This document shows, piece after piece, positions 17,421 through 26,361 of a stretch of 64,000 nt of DNA. This DNA comes from Rhizobium sp. J15. Lineage in GTDB: Bacteria > Pseudomonadota > Alphaproteobacteria > Rhizobiales > Rhizobiaceae. Below the pieces are notes generated by a model. The model was given only the letters and a program-made list of their open reading frames with translations. It did not search any database and was not told the origin of the DNA. Numbering within the stretch: the stretch's first letter is position 1; the number at the start of each line of letters is the position of its first letter. The stretch is taken from positions 1 through 64,000 of the forward strand of contig NZ_NWSX01000017.1 in NCBI RefSeq assembly GCF_002531825.1. The letters run 5' to 3'. The position numbers and the translations under genes were made by a program.

Positions 17421-19007
17421 TCAGACTGCTGCCGGCTCGTGCCGGGCGAGCCGCTCCTCGATATGTTCGGGCGAGCTAAGCGCGAAGAAATCGTCGAAGG
17501 ACGCGATCGGAACCTGCTCCGTCAGTTTCGAAAGGAAGGCGTCGGAGCCGAGTTCCTCTTCGATCGCCTCCACCTCCGCCGAAAGCGGCCGGTCGACGAT
17601 GTAGAAATCCGCATGTTTGCGCACGACGTCGTAGAGCATGGCGGCAACACCCCTGGGCTCGTCGCCCAGAATGTCGATCGCCTGGGCAGACAGCAGCGCT
17701 TCGAGAGCCGCGAGGCGCTTTAGCGCCTGCATCTGTCGCTCGAAGCGTTCGATGACGAGCGGCAGGAAGGCGGCCTCGTCCTCCAGGCCGGCCGCAACCA
17801 CCAGCGACTGCGCCGAAACCGGGCTGGACATCGACAATACGCGCGAGAAGATCTCGCCGGCAAGCTTGATGATCGGCCCGAAGCCGGTGGCGATCCGTCC
17901 CGGCGGCACCAGGTTGACCGGCAGGTCGCGCCGTTGGCCGTTGCCGAGAATGACGCAGCGGTTGAAAGCGTTGCGTGCCGCATGCGCCATGCAGAGTGCC
18001 GCCGATTCCAAGAGGATCGTCACATCGAGCGGCAGCGATCCGCCCGACGTCATCACCCGGCCTTCCACCACGACGGGATTGTCGTCCGAGCGGCCGGTGG
18101 CGGCAAGGATCTTGTGGCCGGTCGACAGCAGGTTTTCGATCACCGCGCCGAACACCTGGGCGATCATGCGCAGGCTGAGCGGATCCTGCACATGCGTCGC
18201 GACCGGCCAGTTCCAGTCCTCCGACGCATTGCAGAGCCAGGCGCCGATCAGCGCCTCCCGCGCCGTGCCGACATGGCGGACCGCCTTCCAGGGGTCGCGG
18301 GAGGCGCCGAGCGCGCCGGCCGCCATCATCGCGGTCGCCAGTAGCACGCGGATCGAGGCGGCGGCATTGCGCGTCGTTTCCGCCGCCGCGGCAAAGCTCA
18401 CCGCATTGACGCTGAGCGAGGCGAGGCTGTCGCGCGGGGCCATCCGCACCGGTTGCAGTCCTGCCGCGCGGAAGGCGTCGGCCGCCTGCATCCGTTGGCC
18501 GCGATAGACCGCTTCACCGACCCCGGTCAGCACCGCGCCGATCTGCCCCATCAGGCCGATATCGGCGCAGCCGATCGAGCCGGTTCGGCGCACCACCGGA
18601 ATGAGATCGGCTTCCAGCATCGTGATATAGGCCTGGATCAGCTCCGGCGTGCAGCCGACTTGGCCGGTCAGCGCCGTATTGACGCGGATCGCCATGGCGT
18701 TGCGCACGACATTGCAGGAAAAGGGCGTGCCGGTGCCGAAATGATGGGCGCGCACCAGGCCGAGATTGAAGGTGTCGAGTTCGTCGGCCGACCACTCCAC
18801 ATCCTTCATGGCGCCGACACCCGTCGTCGAGCCGTAGACCGGCATGCCCGAAGCAATCGCATCCTCGACGATCTCGCGGGCGATGGCGATGCGGGCCATG
18901 CCGGTCGGCGAAGCCGAAATCGCCGCCTTGCCAGCACCAATCGTCACCATCTCGGCAAAACCGAGCGGTCGTCCGGAAAGTTCGATGCCAGGGCGTTCGT
19001 GCTTCAT
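17421..19007 (-). CDS. Aromatic amino acid lyase-fold enzyme without MIO, probable ergothionase
   Basis: A 528-residue homologue of histidine ammonia-lyase (HutH). It keeps the fold and the catalytic Tyr segment (VYGSTTGVG, Tyr58). The Ala-Ser-Gly that forms the MIO cofactor in HutH is Gly146-Cys147-Ala148 (GSIGCADIG) in the ungapped alignment. QDxYSLR is QDPLSLR (Tyr to Leu at about 277), and the SGGNFHG block is SGGSLPLD. Loss of MIO fits ergothionase, which eliminates trimethylamine, a good leaving group, from ergothioneine to give thiourocanate. As first gene of the operon it encodes the first step. A plain HutH annotation is not supported. Start ATG at 19005-19007. Confidence 0.82.
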   Translation of the reverse strand: MKHERPGIELSGRPLGFAEMVTIGAGKAAISASPTGMARIAIAREIVEDAIASGMPVYGSTTGVGAMKDVEWSADELDTFNLGLVRAHHFGTGTPFSCNVVRNAMAIRVNTALTGQVGCTPELIQAYITMLEADLIPVVRRTGSIGCADIGLMGQIGAVLTGVGEAVYRGQRMQAADAFRAAGLQPVRMAPRDSLASLSVNAVSFAAAAETTRNAAASIRVLLATAMMAAGALGASRDPWKAVRHVGTAREALIGAWLCNASEDWNWPVATHVQDPLSLRMIAQVFGAVIENLLSTGHKILAATGRSDDNPVVVEGRVMTSGGSLPLDVTILLESAALCMAHAARNAFNRCVILGNGQRRDLPVNLVPPGRIATGFGPIIKLAGEIFSRVLSMSSPVSAQSLVVAAGLEDEAAFLPLVIERFERQMQALKRLAALEALLSAQAIDILGDEPRGVAAMLYDVVRKHADFYIVDRPLSAEVEAIEEELGSDAFLSKLTEQVPIASFDDFFALSSPEHIEERLARHEPAAV

Positions 19008-19053
19008 ATGCCGTATCTCCTAACTTCAGAGACTAAGCGAGCCTTCCGTCACA

Positions 19054-19065
19054 TGGGATATCCCA
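19054..19065. promoter_or_regulatory. Candidate operator upstream of the ergothioneine operon
   Basis: TGGGATATCCCA, a perfect 12-base palindrome, lies 46 bases before the ergothionase start codon in the 90-base gap after ubiB. Position and symmetry suit a repressor or activator site, and TGG-n6-CCA symmetry is common for dimeric regulators. No regulator gene is in the operon, so the cognate protein is unknown. Confidence 0.4.
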
Positions 19066-19097
19066 AATGCCGAACACAGCATGCTTCCGGCAGGCTG

Positions 19098-20672
19098 TCA
19101 GCTCAGCATCCAGGCAATATAGAGAAGCGTCAATGCGATGACCCAGAGAGCGATCCTGGCCGAGCGGTTGTGGCGGGCCTCGGCCTTGCCGATCGCTTCG
19201 GCCGTCTGTGCGTCGAAACGCAGGCCGTGCTCGCTCATATGCAGCAGTTCGTGGTGGAATTTTTCCGTTTTCGCCGCGATTTCGGGCGCGGCTTCGGCGA
19301 GTTTCACCGCCGCCTTCAGGCCGTCCTTGAGGTCGGTGACGATCCGCTTCGGGCCGAGATTGGTGCGGATCCAATCGCCGACCACAGGTTCTGACGCCTT
19401 CCACATATTGAAGCGCGGATTGAGCATGCGCGACACGCCCTCGACCACGACCATGGTCTTCTGCAGCATGACGAGCTCCGGCCGCGTCGCCATGTCGAAA
19501 AGTTCGGTCACTTCGAACAGCAGCGTCAGCAGCTTGCCCATCGAGATGGTCTCGGCCGGCTGCCCATGGATCGGCTCGCCGATCGCCCGGATGGCCTGGG
19601 CGAAGCTCTCGACATTGTGGTGACCCGGCACATAGCCCGCTTCGAAATGCACCTCCGCCACGCGGACATAATCGCGGGTGATGAAGCCATAGAGGATTTC
19701 GGCGAGGAACCGCCGCTCCTTCTTGCCGAGCCGCCCGACGATGCCCATGTCGACGGCGACGATCATGCCGCCCGCATCGACGAAGAGATTGCCCGGATGC
19801 ATGTCGGCATGGAAGAAGCCGTCGCGCAGCGTGTGGCGCAGGAACGACTGGATCAGCGTATCGGCGAGCAGGTTGAGGTCATGGCCCGCCGCGCGCAGGC
19901 CCTCGACGTCGGACATTCTCGTGCCGTCGATCCACTCCATGGTGATGACGTCGCGCCCGGTGCGCTCCCAGTCGACCTTCGGCACGCGGAAGCCGGGATC
20001 TTCCTGGGTATTCTCGGCGATCTCGGAAAGGGCGGCCGCCTCCAGGCGAAGATCCATCTCCACCTTCGTCGTCTGTTCCAGTGTCTTCGTCACCTCGACC
20101 GGCCGCAGCCGCCGGCTGAAAGGCAGGAAACGCTCCTGCATGTGGGCAACGAGGTACATGGCCTCGATGTCATGGGCAAAACGCTGGCGCACGCCGGGTC
20201 GCACGACCTTGACGGCGACCTTCTTGCGGCCCGCGGCCGTTTCGACTTCCGCCGGATGCACCTGTGCGATCGAAGCGGCGGCGATCGGATCGCCGAAGCT
20301 CGCATAAAGCTCGTCGATCGGCCGCCCGAGCGAGGCCTCGATATTGGCCTTGGCGGCAGCAGGGGGGAAGAAGGCCATCCGGTCCTGAAGCTGCGACAGG
20401 TCGTTGGCGAATTCGACGCCGACCACGTCAGGCCGCGTCGCCAGGAACTGGCCGATCTTCACATAGGAGGGCCCGAGCCGCTCGACGGCCTGTGCCAGCC
20501 GGTCGCTGCGCTTCTGATGCCTCGCCTTGCTCCGCTCGAAAATCGTGACGCAGGATTTGGCGAGCGCCACCGGAGGCGGCAAGCCTTCGGAAGGAAGCGC
20601 CGAGACGACGCCCTCGCGCACGAGGACCCAGCCGACGCGCCAAAGGCGGAAATAGGCCCCGAAAGTGCTCAT
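19098..20672 (-). CDS. ubiB: UbiB, ABC1/ADCK-type ubiquinone biosynthesis kinase-like protein
   Basis: A 524-residue membrane-associated atypical kinase/ATPase needed for ubiquinone production. The N-terminal KxGQ motif appears as YVKIGQFLATRPD (near residue 70), the catalytic loop as FFHADMHPGNLFVD (near 290) and the metal-binding DxG as AVDMGIVGR (near 306). The C-terminal hydrophobic segment IALWVIALTLLYIAWML is the expected membrane anchor. It acts in the inner membrane beside other Ubi proteins. It lies 49 bases after ubiE on the same strand, so a ubiE-ubiB transcript is likely. Confidence 0.96.
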   Translation of the reverse strand: MSTFGAYFRLWRVGWVLVREGVVSALPSEGLPPPVALAKSCVTIFERSKARHQKRSDRLAQAVERLGPSYVKIGQFLATRPDVVGVEFANDLSQLQDRMAFFPPAAAKANIEASLGRPIDELYASFGDPIAAASIAQVHPAEVETAAGRKKVAVKVVRPGVRQRFAHDIEAMYLVAHMQERFLPFSRRLRPVEVTKTLEQTTKVEMDLRLEAAALSEIAENTQEDPGFRVPKVDWERTGRDVITMEWIDGTRMSDVEGLRAAGHDLNLLADTLIQSFLRHTLRDGFFHADMHPGNLFVDAGGMIVAVDMGIVGRLGKKERRFLAEILYGFITRDYVRVAEVHFEAGYVPGHHNVESFAQAIRAIGEPIHGQPAETISMGKLLTLLFEVTELFDMATRPELVMLQKTMVVVEGVSRMLNPRFNMWKASEPVVGDWIRTNLGPKRIVTDLKDGLKAAVKLAEAAPEIAAKTEKFHHELLHMSEHGLRFDAQTAEAIGKAEARHNRSARIALWVIALTLLYIAWMLS

Positions 20673-20720
20673 GCCGGAATGCCCCGCCGAGGAAGGTTTG
20701 TCTTTTCTTCCCTCATTCCC

Positions 20721-21497
20721 TCAGAGCTTCCAGCCGGAATGCAGTGCGGCGATGCCGCCGGTATAATTGGTGTAGGTGACGCGCGAAAAGCCGGCCTGAC
20801 GGATCATTGCCGCGAAATTCTCCTGGTTCGGGAATTTGCGGATCGATTCCACGAGATATTGATAGGGTTCGGCATCGCCGGTGATCGCCTTGCCGAATTG
20901 CGGAATGGCGTTGAACGACCAGGCGTCATAGATCTTGTCGAGAAGCGGCATCTCGACCTCGGAAAATTCCAGCACCAGCAGCCGTCCGCCGCGCTTCAGC
21001 ACGCGATGGGCCTCCGACAGCGCCACGTCGATCCGGGGCACGTTGCGGATGCCGAAGGCGATCGTATAGGCGTCGAAGCTCGCCGCCTCGAAGGGCAGTT
21101 CCTCGGCATTGGCTTCGACGAAGGTGAGATTGCCGGAAAGCTTCTTCTTTTCCGCACGCTCGGCGCCGACGCCGAGCATCGAGCCGTTGATGTCGAGCAC
21201 GGTCGCATGGGCCTGCCGGCCCGAGGCCTCGACGATGCGGAAGGCGATGTCGCCCGTGCCGCCGGCAACGTCGAGAACCTTGTAGCCAGGCTCCCTGCGC
21301 GGGTTGAGGGCTGCGATCATCGCATCCTTCCAGGCCCGGTGCATGCCCATGGACATGACGTCGTTCATGATGTCGTAGCGCTTGGCGACCTTGTGGAACA
21401 CCTGGTTGACCAGGCCCTGCTTCTCGCCGCCCGACACCTCGCGGAAGCCGTAGGAGGTCTCCATGCCGCCATCGGCGGAAGTGCGGCTTTCTGACAT
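20721..21497 (-). CDS. ubiE: Demethylmenaquinone/2-methoxy-6-polyprenyl-benzoquinol methyltransferase
   Basis: A 258-residue SAM-dependent C-methyltransferase of ubiquinone synthesis. It has the family start [35 protein letters not shown] motif [14 protein letters not shown] (near residue 73), and the UbiE signatures [26 protein letters not shown] and [15 protein letters not shown] at the C terminus. The ATG at 21495-21497 has GGAG ten bases upstream; the frame continues further but without family-like residues. Divergent from mutM. Confidence 0.97.
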   Translation of the reverse strand: MSESRTSADGGMETSYGFREVSGGEKQGLVNQVFHKVAKRYDIMNDVMSMGMHRAWKDAMIAALNPRREPGYKVLDVAGGTGDIAFRIVEASGRQAHATVLDINGSMLGVGAERAEKKKLSGNLTFVEANAEELPFEAASFDAYTIAFGIRNVPRIDVALSEAHRVLKRGGRLLVLEFSEVEMPLLDKIYDAWSFNAIPQFGKAITGDAEPYQYLVESIRKFPNQENFAAMIRQAGFSRVTYTNYTGGIAALHSGWKL

Positions 21498-21647
21498 CAG
21501 GCTGCTCCATTCCTTCAAGATTCGGGCGCGGCGGCCATAGCGAAAGACCGCGAGCGACGTTATCACTGGGCCGCGCTCTCCGCGGCACACAGGCGCTATA
21601 GCGCACATCGTGCTGGGTTGAAACACGTTAGATATAGATGGGTTAAG

Positions 21648-22538
21648 ATGCCGGAATTGCCAGAAGTCGAAACGGTCAAACGCGGCCTGACGCCGGCGAT
21701 GGAGGGCGCTCGCGTCGCAAGGCTGGAACTGCGCCGGAGCGATCTGCGTTTTCCCTTTCCCGATGCCTTGGCGGAACGGGTTTCCGGCCGCACCATTGTC
21801 GGCCTCGGCCGCCGCGCCAAATATCTGCTGGTCGATCTCGACGACGGCAACACGCTGATTTCCCATCTCGGCATGTCCGGCTCGTTCCGCGTCGAAGAAG
21901 GGGCGGTTTCCGAGACGCCGGGCGAATTCCACCATGCCCGCTCCAAGGACGAGAAGCACGATCACGTCGTCTTCCATCTGGAGGGGCAAGGCGGCCCGCG
22001 CCGCGTCGTCTATAACGATCCGCGCCGTTTCGGCTTCATGGATATAGTCGGGCGCGCCGATCTTGGCGCCCATCCCTTCTTCCGCGATCTCGGGCCGGAG
22101 CCGACGGGCAACGAGCTCGGCGCCGCCTACCTCGCCGAACGCTTCCGCGACAAGGCGCAGCCGCTCAAGAGCGCGCTCCTCGATCAGAAGAACATCGCAG
22201 GGCTCGGCAATATATATGTGTGCGAAGCGCTATGGCGTTCGCATCTTTCGCCGATCCGCGCCGCCGGCACGCTGGTAACGGCAGGCGGTAAGCCGAAGGA
22301 AAAGCTCGCCCTCCTCGTCGCCTCGATCCGCGATGTCATCGCCGACGCGATCGCCGCCGGCGGATCGTCGCTGCGCGACCATATCCAGACCGATGGATCG
22401 CTCGGCTATTTCCAGCATTCCTTCTCCGTCTACGATCGCGAAGGTCAGGCTTGCGGCACGCCGGGCTGCGGCGGTACGGTCGCCCGTATCGTGCAGGCAG
22501 GGCGCTCGACCTTCTATTGCGCCGCCTGTCAGAAGTAA
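21648..22538 (+). CDS. mutM: Bifunctional DNA-formamidopyrimidine glycosylase/AP lyase
   Basis: A 296-residue base-excision repair enzyme that removes 8-oxoguanine and Fapy lesions. The ATG at 21648 yields [14 protein letters not shown], placing the catalytic Pro2 and Glu3 at the N terminus; this fixes the start and rules out the 10-residue-longer frame. The helix-two-turn-helix region [20 protein letters not shown] is near residue 180, and the C-terminal zinc finger has four cysteines (ACGTPGCGG and FYCAACQK). It is followed 23 bases later by an enoyl-CoA hydratase gene. Confidence 0.98.
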   Translation: MPELPEVETVKRGLTPAMEGARVARLELRRSDLRFPFPDALAERVSGRTIVGLGRRAKYLLVDLDDGNTLISHLGMSGSFRVEEGAVSETPGEFHHARSKDEKHDHVVFHLEGQGGPRRVVYNDPRRFGFMDIVGRADLGAHPFFRDLGPEPTGNELGAAYLAERFRDKAQPLKSALLDQKNIAGLGNIYVCEALWRSHLSPIRAAGTLVTAGGKPKEKLALLVASIRDVIADAIAAGGSSLRDHIQTDGSLGYFQHSFSVYDREGQACGTPGCGGTVARIVQAGRSTFYCAACQK

Positions 22539-22561
22539 GAGTGACAAACCGGGAGAGCAGC

Positions 22562-23335
22562 ATGGCCTATGAGACCCTGATCGTCGAAACCCGAGGCAAT
22601 GTCGGCCTCGTCACGCTGAACCGCCCACAGGCGCTGAACGCGCTGAACTCCACCGTGCTGAAGGAACTGAAGGAGGCCTATGCCGCCTTCCACGCCGACG
22701 AGGCGGTCGGCGCCATCGTCATCACCGGTTCCGAGCGCGCCTTTGCCGCCGGCGCCGACATCAAGGAAATGCAGTCGCTCCAGTTCGCCGATATGTATAA
22801 GAGTGACTTCATCAGCGGCTGGGACGATATCGCCAAGGCCCGCAAGCCTGTCATCGCCGCGGTCAGCGGTTTCGCGCTCGGCGGCGGCTGCGAGCTTGCC
22901 ATGATGTGCGATTTCATCATCGCCTCGGAGACGGCCAAGTTCGGCCAGCCGGAAATCACCCTCGGCGTCATTCCCGGCATGGGCGGCTCGCAGCGGCTGA
23001 CGCGCGCCGTCGGCAAGGCGAAGGCGATGGATCTCGTGCTGACCGGCCGGATGATGGATGCGGCCGAGGCCGAACGATCGGGACTCGTTTCGCGTGTGGT
23101 GACGCCCGAGCGCCTTCTCGACGAGGCTCTGGCCGCGGCCGAAAAGATCGCCTCGCTTTCGCAGCCCTCGGTGATGATGGCCAAGGAGGCGGTGAACCGC
23201 GCCTTCGAGGTGACGCTGGAGGAGGGACTGCGGTTCGAGCGCCGCCTGTTCCATAGTCTCTTTGCGCTGGACGATCAGAAAGAGGGCATGGCGGCCTTCG
23301 TCGAGAAGCGCAAACCTGCTTTCAAGCACCGTTGA
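22562..23335 (+). CDS. Enoyl-CoA hydratase (crotonase family)
   Basis: A 257-residue crotonase-fold protein. Oxyanion-hole and catalytic segments are present: [11 protein letters not shown] (near residue 61), [23 protein letters not shown] (near 95) with Glu115, and [25 protein letters not shown] with Glu near 135 (GQPEITLG). Both catalytic glutamates of the hydratases are retained, supporting 2-trans-enoyl-CoA hydration in fatty-acid or amino-acid breakdown. The ATG at 22562 follows GGGAGAGC. It is close behind mutM, and the mutM-ech-rpsT-dnaA order is familiar in Rhizobiales. Confidence 0.93.
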   Translation: MAYETLIVETRGNVGLVTLNRPQALNALNSTVLKELKEAYAAFHADEAVGAIVITGSERAFAAGADIKEMQSLQFADMYKSDFISGWDDIAKARKPVIAAVSGFALGGGCELAMMCDFIIASETAKFGQPEITLGVIPGMGGSQRLTRAVGKAKAMDLVLTGRMMDAAEAERSGLVSRVVTPERLLDEALAAAEKIASLSQPSVMMAKEAVNRAFEVTLEEGLRFERRLFHSLFALDDQKEGMAAFVEKRKPAFKHR

Positions 23336-23377
23336 ATGCTTTTCGGCGCTTCCGGCTGGAAAGCTTGAAAATCCGCG

Positions 23378-23406
23378 TTGACGTGGGCCGGCTTTAGGGT
23401 TATATG
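23378..23406 (+). promoter_or_regulatory. Sigma-70-type promoter of rpsT
   Basis: TTGACG at 23378-23383 and TATATG at 23401-23406 are separated by exactly 17 bases. The predicted start near 23413 would leave a leader of about 115 nt before rpsT, long enough for the S20 autoregulation known in other bacteria. Confidence 0.7.
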
Positions 23407-23526
23407 CCCGCCCACGGTTCGGAAAGCCGGTCTGGTTTTCCGCGATTGCTCCCGCATTGCTGGATTTGGTGGCCGCAGGGCCCGCGGTAATGGCGGAGTT
23501 TGTTCGAATTCTTGAGAGAGGCATCC

Positions 23527-23805
23527 ATGGCCAATACAACTTCGGCGAAAAAAGCGACCCGCAAGATCGCCCGCCGTACCGACGTCAATAAGGCTCGTCG
23601 CTCGCGCGTTCGTACTTTCGTTCGCCAGGTCGAAGAGGCTATCGCATCCGGTGACGCCGACAAGGCGAAGGCCGCTTTCCTGGCCGCCCAGCCGGAGCTT
23701 GCCCGCGCCGCCAGCAAGGGCGTACTTCACTCCAACACGGCATCCCGCAAGGTCTCGCGCCTGGCCGCTCGTGTGAAGGCTCTTTCGGTCTCCGCGACCG
23801 CGTAA
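23527..23805 (+). CDS. rpsT: 30S ribosomal protein S20
   Basis: A 92-residue lysine- and alanine-rich protein with the S20 signature [39 protein letters not shown]; the C-terminal half has [22 protein letters not shown]. It binds 16S rRNA early in small-subunit assembly. The ATG at 23527 follows GAGAGGCATCC. Length fits alphaproteobacterial S20. A strong promoter precedes it and a terminator follows, so it is probably monocistronic and separate from dnaA. Confidence 0.98.
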   Translation: MANTTSAKKATRKIARRTDVNKARRSRVRTFVRQVEEAIASGDADKAKAAFLAAQPELARAASKGVLHSNTASRKVSRLAARVKALSVSATA

Positions 23806-23835
23806 TCTTCCGTTAACGACCACCTCGTTATGATT

Positions 23836-23861
23836 AGCCCGGTAATTTTACCGGGCTTTTT
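23836..23861 (+). terminator. Rho-independent terminator of rpsT
   Basis: AGCCCGGTAA, short T loop, TTACCGGGCT, followed by TTTT. It lies 30 bases after the rpsT stop on the same strand. Confidence 0.9.
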
Positions 23862-23976
23862 CGATTCCGCCGATCGGCTCTTTCATGGTTAATCTCACGA
23901 CCGTTTCGTGTCAGTGCCATGACAGGAAAAGTTGTTTAAAATCAATGGCTTGCGCAAGGATGCTTTCGTGCTGCGC

Positions 23977-24134
23977 GACTCTGGCCAAAGCTTGCCGGAC
24001 CATGGGCGAGTCAAGAAGATTTTTATTTTTTTTCTTTCCATGCGTGTCAAAATAGCCCGAAAGGGGAATCTCCTTGATTCAAAAGCGATTCTTTTTTGAC
24101 GCTGGTGTGACGCCCGAAAAGGGCGGGCGGAGTC
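23977..24134. promoter_or_regulatory. Cluster of six GANTC (CcrM) sites upstream of dnaA
   Basis: GANTC occurs at 23977, 24008, 24066, 24076, 24087 and 24130, six sites in 158 bases (about 0.6 expected by chance at equal base use), with one more at 23863 and none from 24135 to the dnaA start. GANTC is the target of the cell-cycle methylase CcrM in alphaproteobacteria, and methylation state tunes dnaA transcription in Caulobacter. Confidence 0.65.
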
Positions 24135-24332
24135 AATGGCCGCTTCTTAATTTTGCGTAAAATTCATCGTTGATCTTGCCTTTTGATCCTGCCTAAATGG
24201 CTTCCAACAAAGGGCGCGGACATCACCTGCAGAGGCTCGGTCTTAACTGCCACGTCGGCAGGGCGATAAGTTTGTGCCATTTGTTACGGAGCCTTTGCGC
24301 TTCCGTTTTTTCAAGCACTTGACGGATTTGGG

Positions 24333-24352
24333 CCGTAACGTGGCTGTTACGG
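24333..24352. repeat. Inverted GTTACGG dyad in the dnaA leader
   Basis: CCGTAAC (24333-24339) and GTTACGG (24346-24352) form a perfect inverted repeat with a 6-base spacer. A third copy, extended to GTTACGGAGC, is at 24283-24292; the right arm of the dyad is likewise part of GTTACGGAGC (24346-24355). This may be a protein-binding site or RNA stem. Confidence 0.45.
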
Positions 24353-24647
24353 AGCGGGGATGTTTTGTGCCTAGGGCAGCCACACGTTTAACGCGAGGCT
24401 GTTGGATAGGGGTAAGGAATATTGCGTTCGGGCTGGTCGGCCGAAAACGAGGATTGACCGCCAGCCTGGCACGGAAGGCCGATGAAGGTTGCCGCATGAA
24501 CGCGGTGCCGGCAACGGTGTTCTGCGCCGTGTTTGAGTGAACCGGCAGGTGAGCGGCTTCATGAGGATGCCGTCAGCCCGCCAAGGCGGGGAATGATCGG
24601 GCGGCTATTTTAGCGGAAGCCGCCCGGTGGAATTGAAAGGCGGCATT

Positions 24648-26198
24648 ATGCACATGAATACGATGACGGCGGGCGGGCTCGACAATGGGGATGCGGCACC
24701 GCAGGCGTTCGGCTCCATTCGCCTGGAAGTGGGGGAAGCAAAGGCGGAAATGAAGCAAGGCGTATTGTTTGAGCGCGTCAGTGCGCGCTTGAAGGCTCAA
24801 GTCGGTCCAGACGTTTATGCCAGCTGGTTTGCAAGGCTGAAGCTGCATTCGGTATCGAAGAGCGTGGTTCGCCTCTCGGTGCCCACGACCTTCCTGAAGT
24901 CGTGGATCAACAATCGTTATCTCGATCTCATCACCGGTCTGTTCCAGGCCGAGGATGCGGAAATTCTCAAAGTCGAAATCCTGGTGCGCACGGCAACGCG
25001 CAGCGGCATGAAGGCTGCCGACGAGGTCGTCCAGCCGGAGCCGGCCGCTCCCGCGCAGATGCGCCGCCCGGTCAGCGCCCAGCCGGCCGGTCAGGCCGTC
25101 CAGCAGGCAGTTTCGGCCGTCGCCGCGGCAAGGCCCGCAAGCCTTGGCTCGCCGCTCTTCGGCTCGCCGCTCGACAGCCGTTTCACCTTCGAGACCTTCG
25201 TCGAAGGCAGCTCGAACCGGGTCGCCCTTGCGGCGGCGAAGACGATCGCGGAAGCCGGTTCCGGCGCCGTGCGCTTCAACCCGCTCTTCGTCCATTCGAC
25301 GGTCGGTCTCGGCAAGACCCACCTCCTGCAGGCGATCGCCAACGCGGCGGTTCAAAACCCGCGGGCTCTGCGCGTCGTCTATTTGACGGCCGAATATTTC
25401 ATGTGGCGCTTTGCGACCGCGATCCGCGACAATGATGCGCTGACGCTGAAGGATTCGCTGCGCAACATCGACCTGCTGATCATCGACGATATGCAGTTCC
25501 TGCAGGGCAAGATGATCCAGCACGAGTTCTGCCATCTCCTGAACATGCTGCTCGACAGCGCCAAGCAGGTGGTTGTCGCCGCCGACCGTGCGCCCTGGGA
25601 GCTGGAGTCGCTCGATCCCCGCGTCCGCTCGCGCCTACAGGGCGGTGTGGCGATCGAACTCGACGCGCCCGATTACGAGATGCGCCTCGAAATCCTCAAG
25701 CGTCGCCTTGCCGCGGCCCGGCTCGAAGATCCGTCGCTCGAAATTCCGGCCGATCTGTTGCAGCACGTCGCCCGCAACGTCACGGCCAGCGGCCGCGAGC
25801 TGGAAGGCGCCTTCAACCAGCTGATCTTCCGCCGCTCCTTCGAGCCGAACCTGTCGATCGAGCGTGTGGACGAGCTGCTCGCCCATCTTGTCGGCTCCGG
25901 TGAGCCGCGCCGCGTGCGCATCGAGGATATCCAGCGCATCGTCGCACGGCACTATAATGTTTCGCGCCAGGAACTGGTCTCGAACCGCCGCACCCGCGTC
26001 ATCGTCAAGCCGCGCCAGATCGCCATGTATCTGTCGAAGACGCTGACGCCGCGCTCCTTCCCCGAGATCGGCCGCCGTTTCGGCGGGCGTGATCACACGA
26101 CCGTGCTGCATGCCGTGCGCAAGATCGAGGAGCTGATTTCAGGAGACACCAAGCTTTCGCACGAAATCGAGCTGCTGAAGCGGCTGATCAACGAATAA
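24648..26198 (+). CDS. dnaA: Chromosomal replication initiator protein DnaA
   Basis: A 516-residue AAA+ replication initiator from this start. Domain I begins at [21 protein letters not shown]; domain III has Walker [18 protein letters not shown], Walker [14 protein letters not shown] and the sensor region [18 protein letters not shown]; domain IV ends with the DnaA signature [21 protein letters not shown], which binds DnaA boxes. ATG 24648 has AAGGCGG upstream and adds a roughly 34-residue tail before domain I. ATG 24750 (482 residues) also has AAGGCGG and starts exactly at domain I, so the start is uncertain. It initiates replication at oriC, which is not seen here. Confidence 0.97.
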   Translation: MHMNTMTAGGLDNGDAAPQAFGSIRLEVGEAKAEMKQGVLFERVSARLKAQVGPDVYASWFARLKLHSVSKSVVRLSVPTTFLKSWINNRYLDLITGLFQAEDAEILKVEILVRTATRSGMKAADEVVQPEPAAPAQMRRPVSAQPAGQAVQQAVSAVAAARPASLGSPLFGSPLDSRFTFETFVEGSSNRVALAAAKTIAEAGSGAVRFNPLFVHSTVGLGKTHLLQAIANAAVQNPRALRVVYLTAEYFMWRFATAIRDNDALTLKDSLRNIDLLIIDDMQFLQGKMIQHEFCHLLNMLLDSAKQVVVAADRAPWELESLDPRVRSRLQGGVAIELDAPDYEMRLEILKRRLAAARLEDPSLEIPADLLQHVARNVTASGRELEGAFNQLIFRRSFEPNLSIERVDELLAHLVGSGEPRRVRIEDIQRIVARHYNVSRQELVSNRRTRVIVKPRQIAMYLSKTLTPRSFPEIGRRFGGRDHTTVLHAVRKIEELISGDTKLSHEIELLKRLINE

Positions 26199-26222
26199 GT
26201 GGTGGATTTTCGAGGAAATTCG

Positions 26223-26249
26223 ACGGCCGGGAGCGATTCCGGCCGTTTT
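26223..26249 (+). terminator. Rho-independent terminator of dnaA
   Basis: ACGGCCGG, 8-base loop, CCGGCCGT followed by TTTT, 25 bases after the dnaA stop. Confidence 0.8.
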
Positions 26250-26361
26250 CCTTTATAAGCTTTTTATTCTATACCTCCGCCCATCCCGTGCATGTCCGAT
26301 TTGGAGCGGCGCGCATCGGAGAAAAACGAAAGCGCCGAAACGGGCGCGTGGGAGGATATGC

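Larger units (their letters stand above)
23862..24647 (+). promoter_or_regulatory. Long dnaA upstream/leader region
   Basis: About 790 bases with no credible gene. The left half is A+T-rich, with a T-rich tract near 24020-24038, and holds a cluster of GANTC sites (23977-24134). The right half is more G+C-rich and has three GTTACGG copies (one inverted). No TTATCCACA-type DnaA box was seen on either strand, so this does not look like the replication origin. A possible -35 (TTGACG, about 24318) has no convincing -10. The region is best read as the dnaA promoter and 5' leader. Confidence 0.6.

Noticed and set aside
11614-19007. Histidine utilisation (hut) operon
   Set aside because: HutH- and HutU-like proteins are present, but hutI, hutG and hutF are absent, both enzymes differ at key residues, and hydantoinase, carbamoylase and DUF917 genes fill the operon.
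19566-21494. 642-residue open frame antisense to ubiB and ubiE
   Set aside because: Composition is Arg/Asp/Gly-rich shadow sequence and both sense genes are complete.
24274-24540. 88-residue open frame in the dnaA leader
   Set aside because: Starts with GTG, has no ribosome-binding site, shows no recognisable family and lies in the repeat-bearing leader.
23862-24647. Chromosomal replication origin next to dnaA
   Set aside because: No cluster of TTATCCACA-type DnaA boxes was seen, and in rhizobia the origin is known to lie near hemE rather than dnaA.
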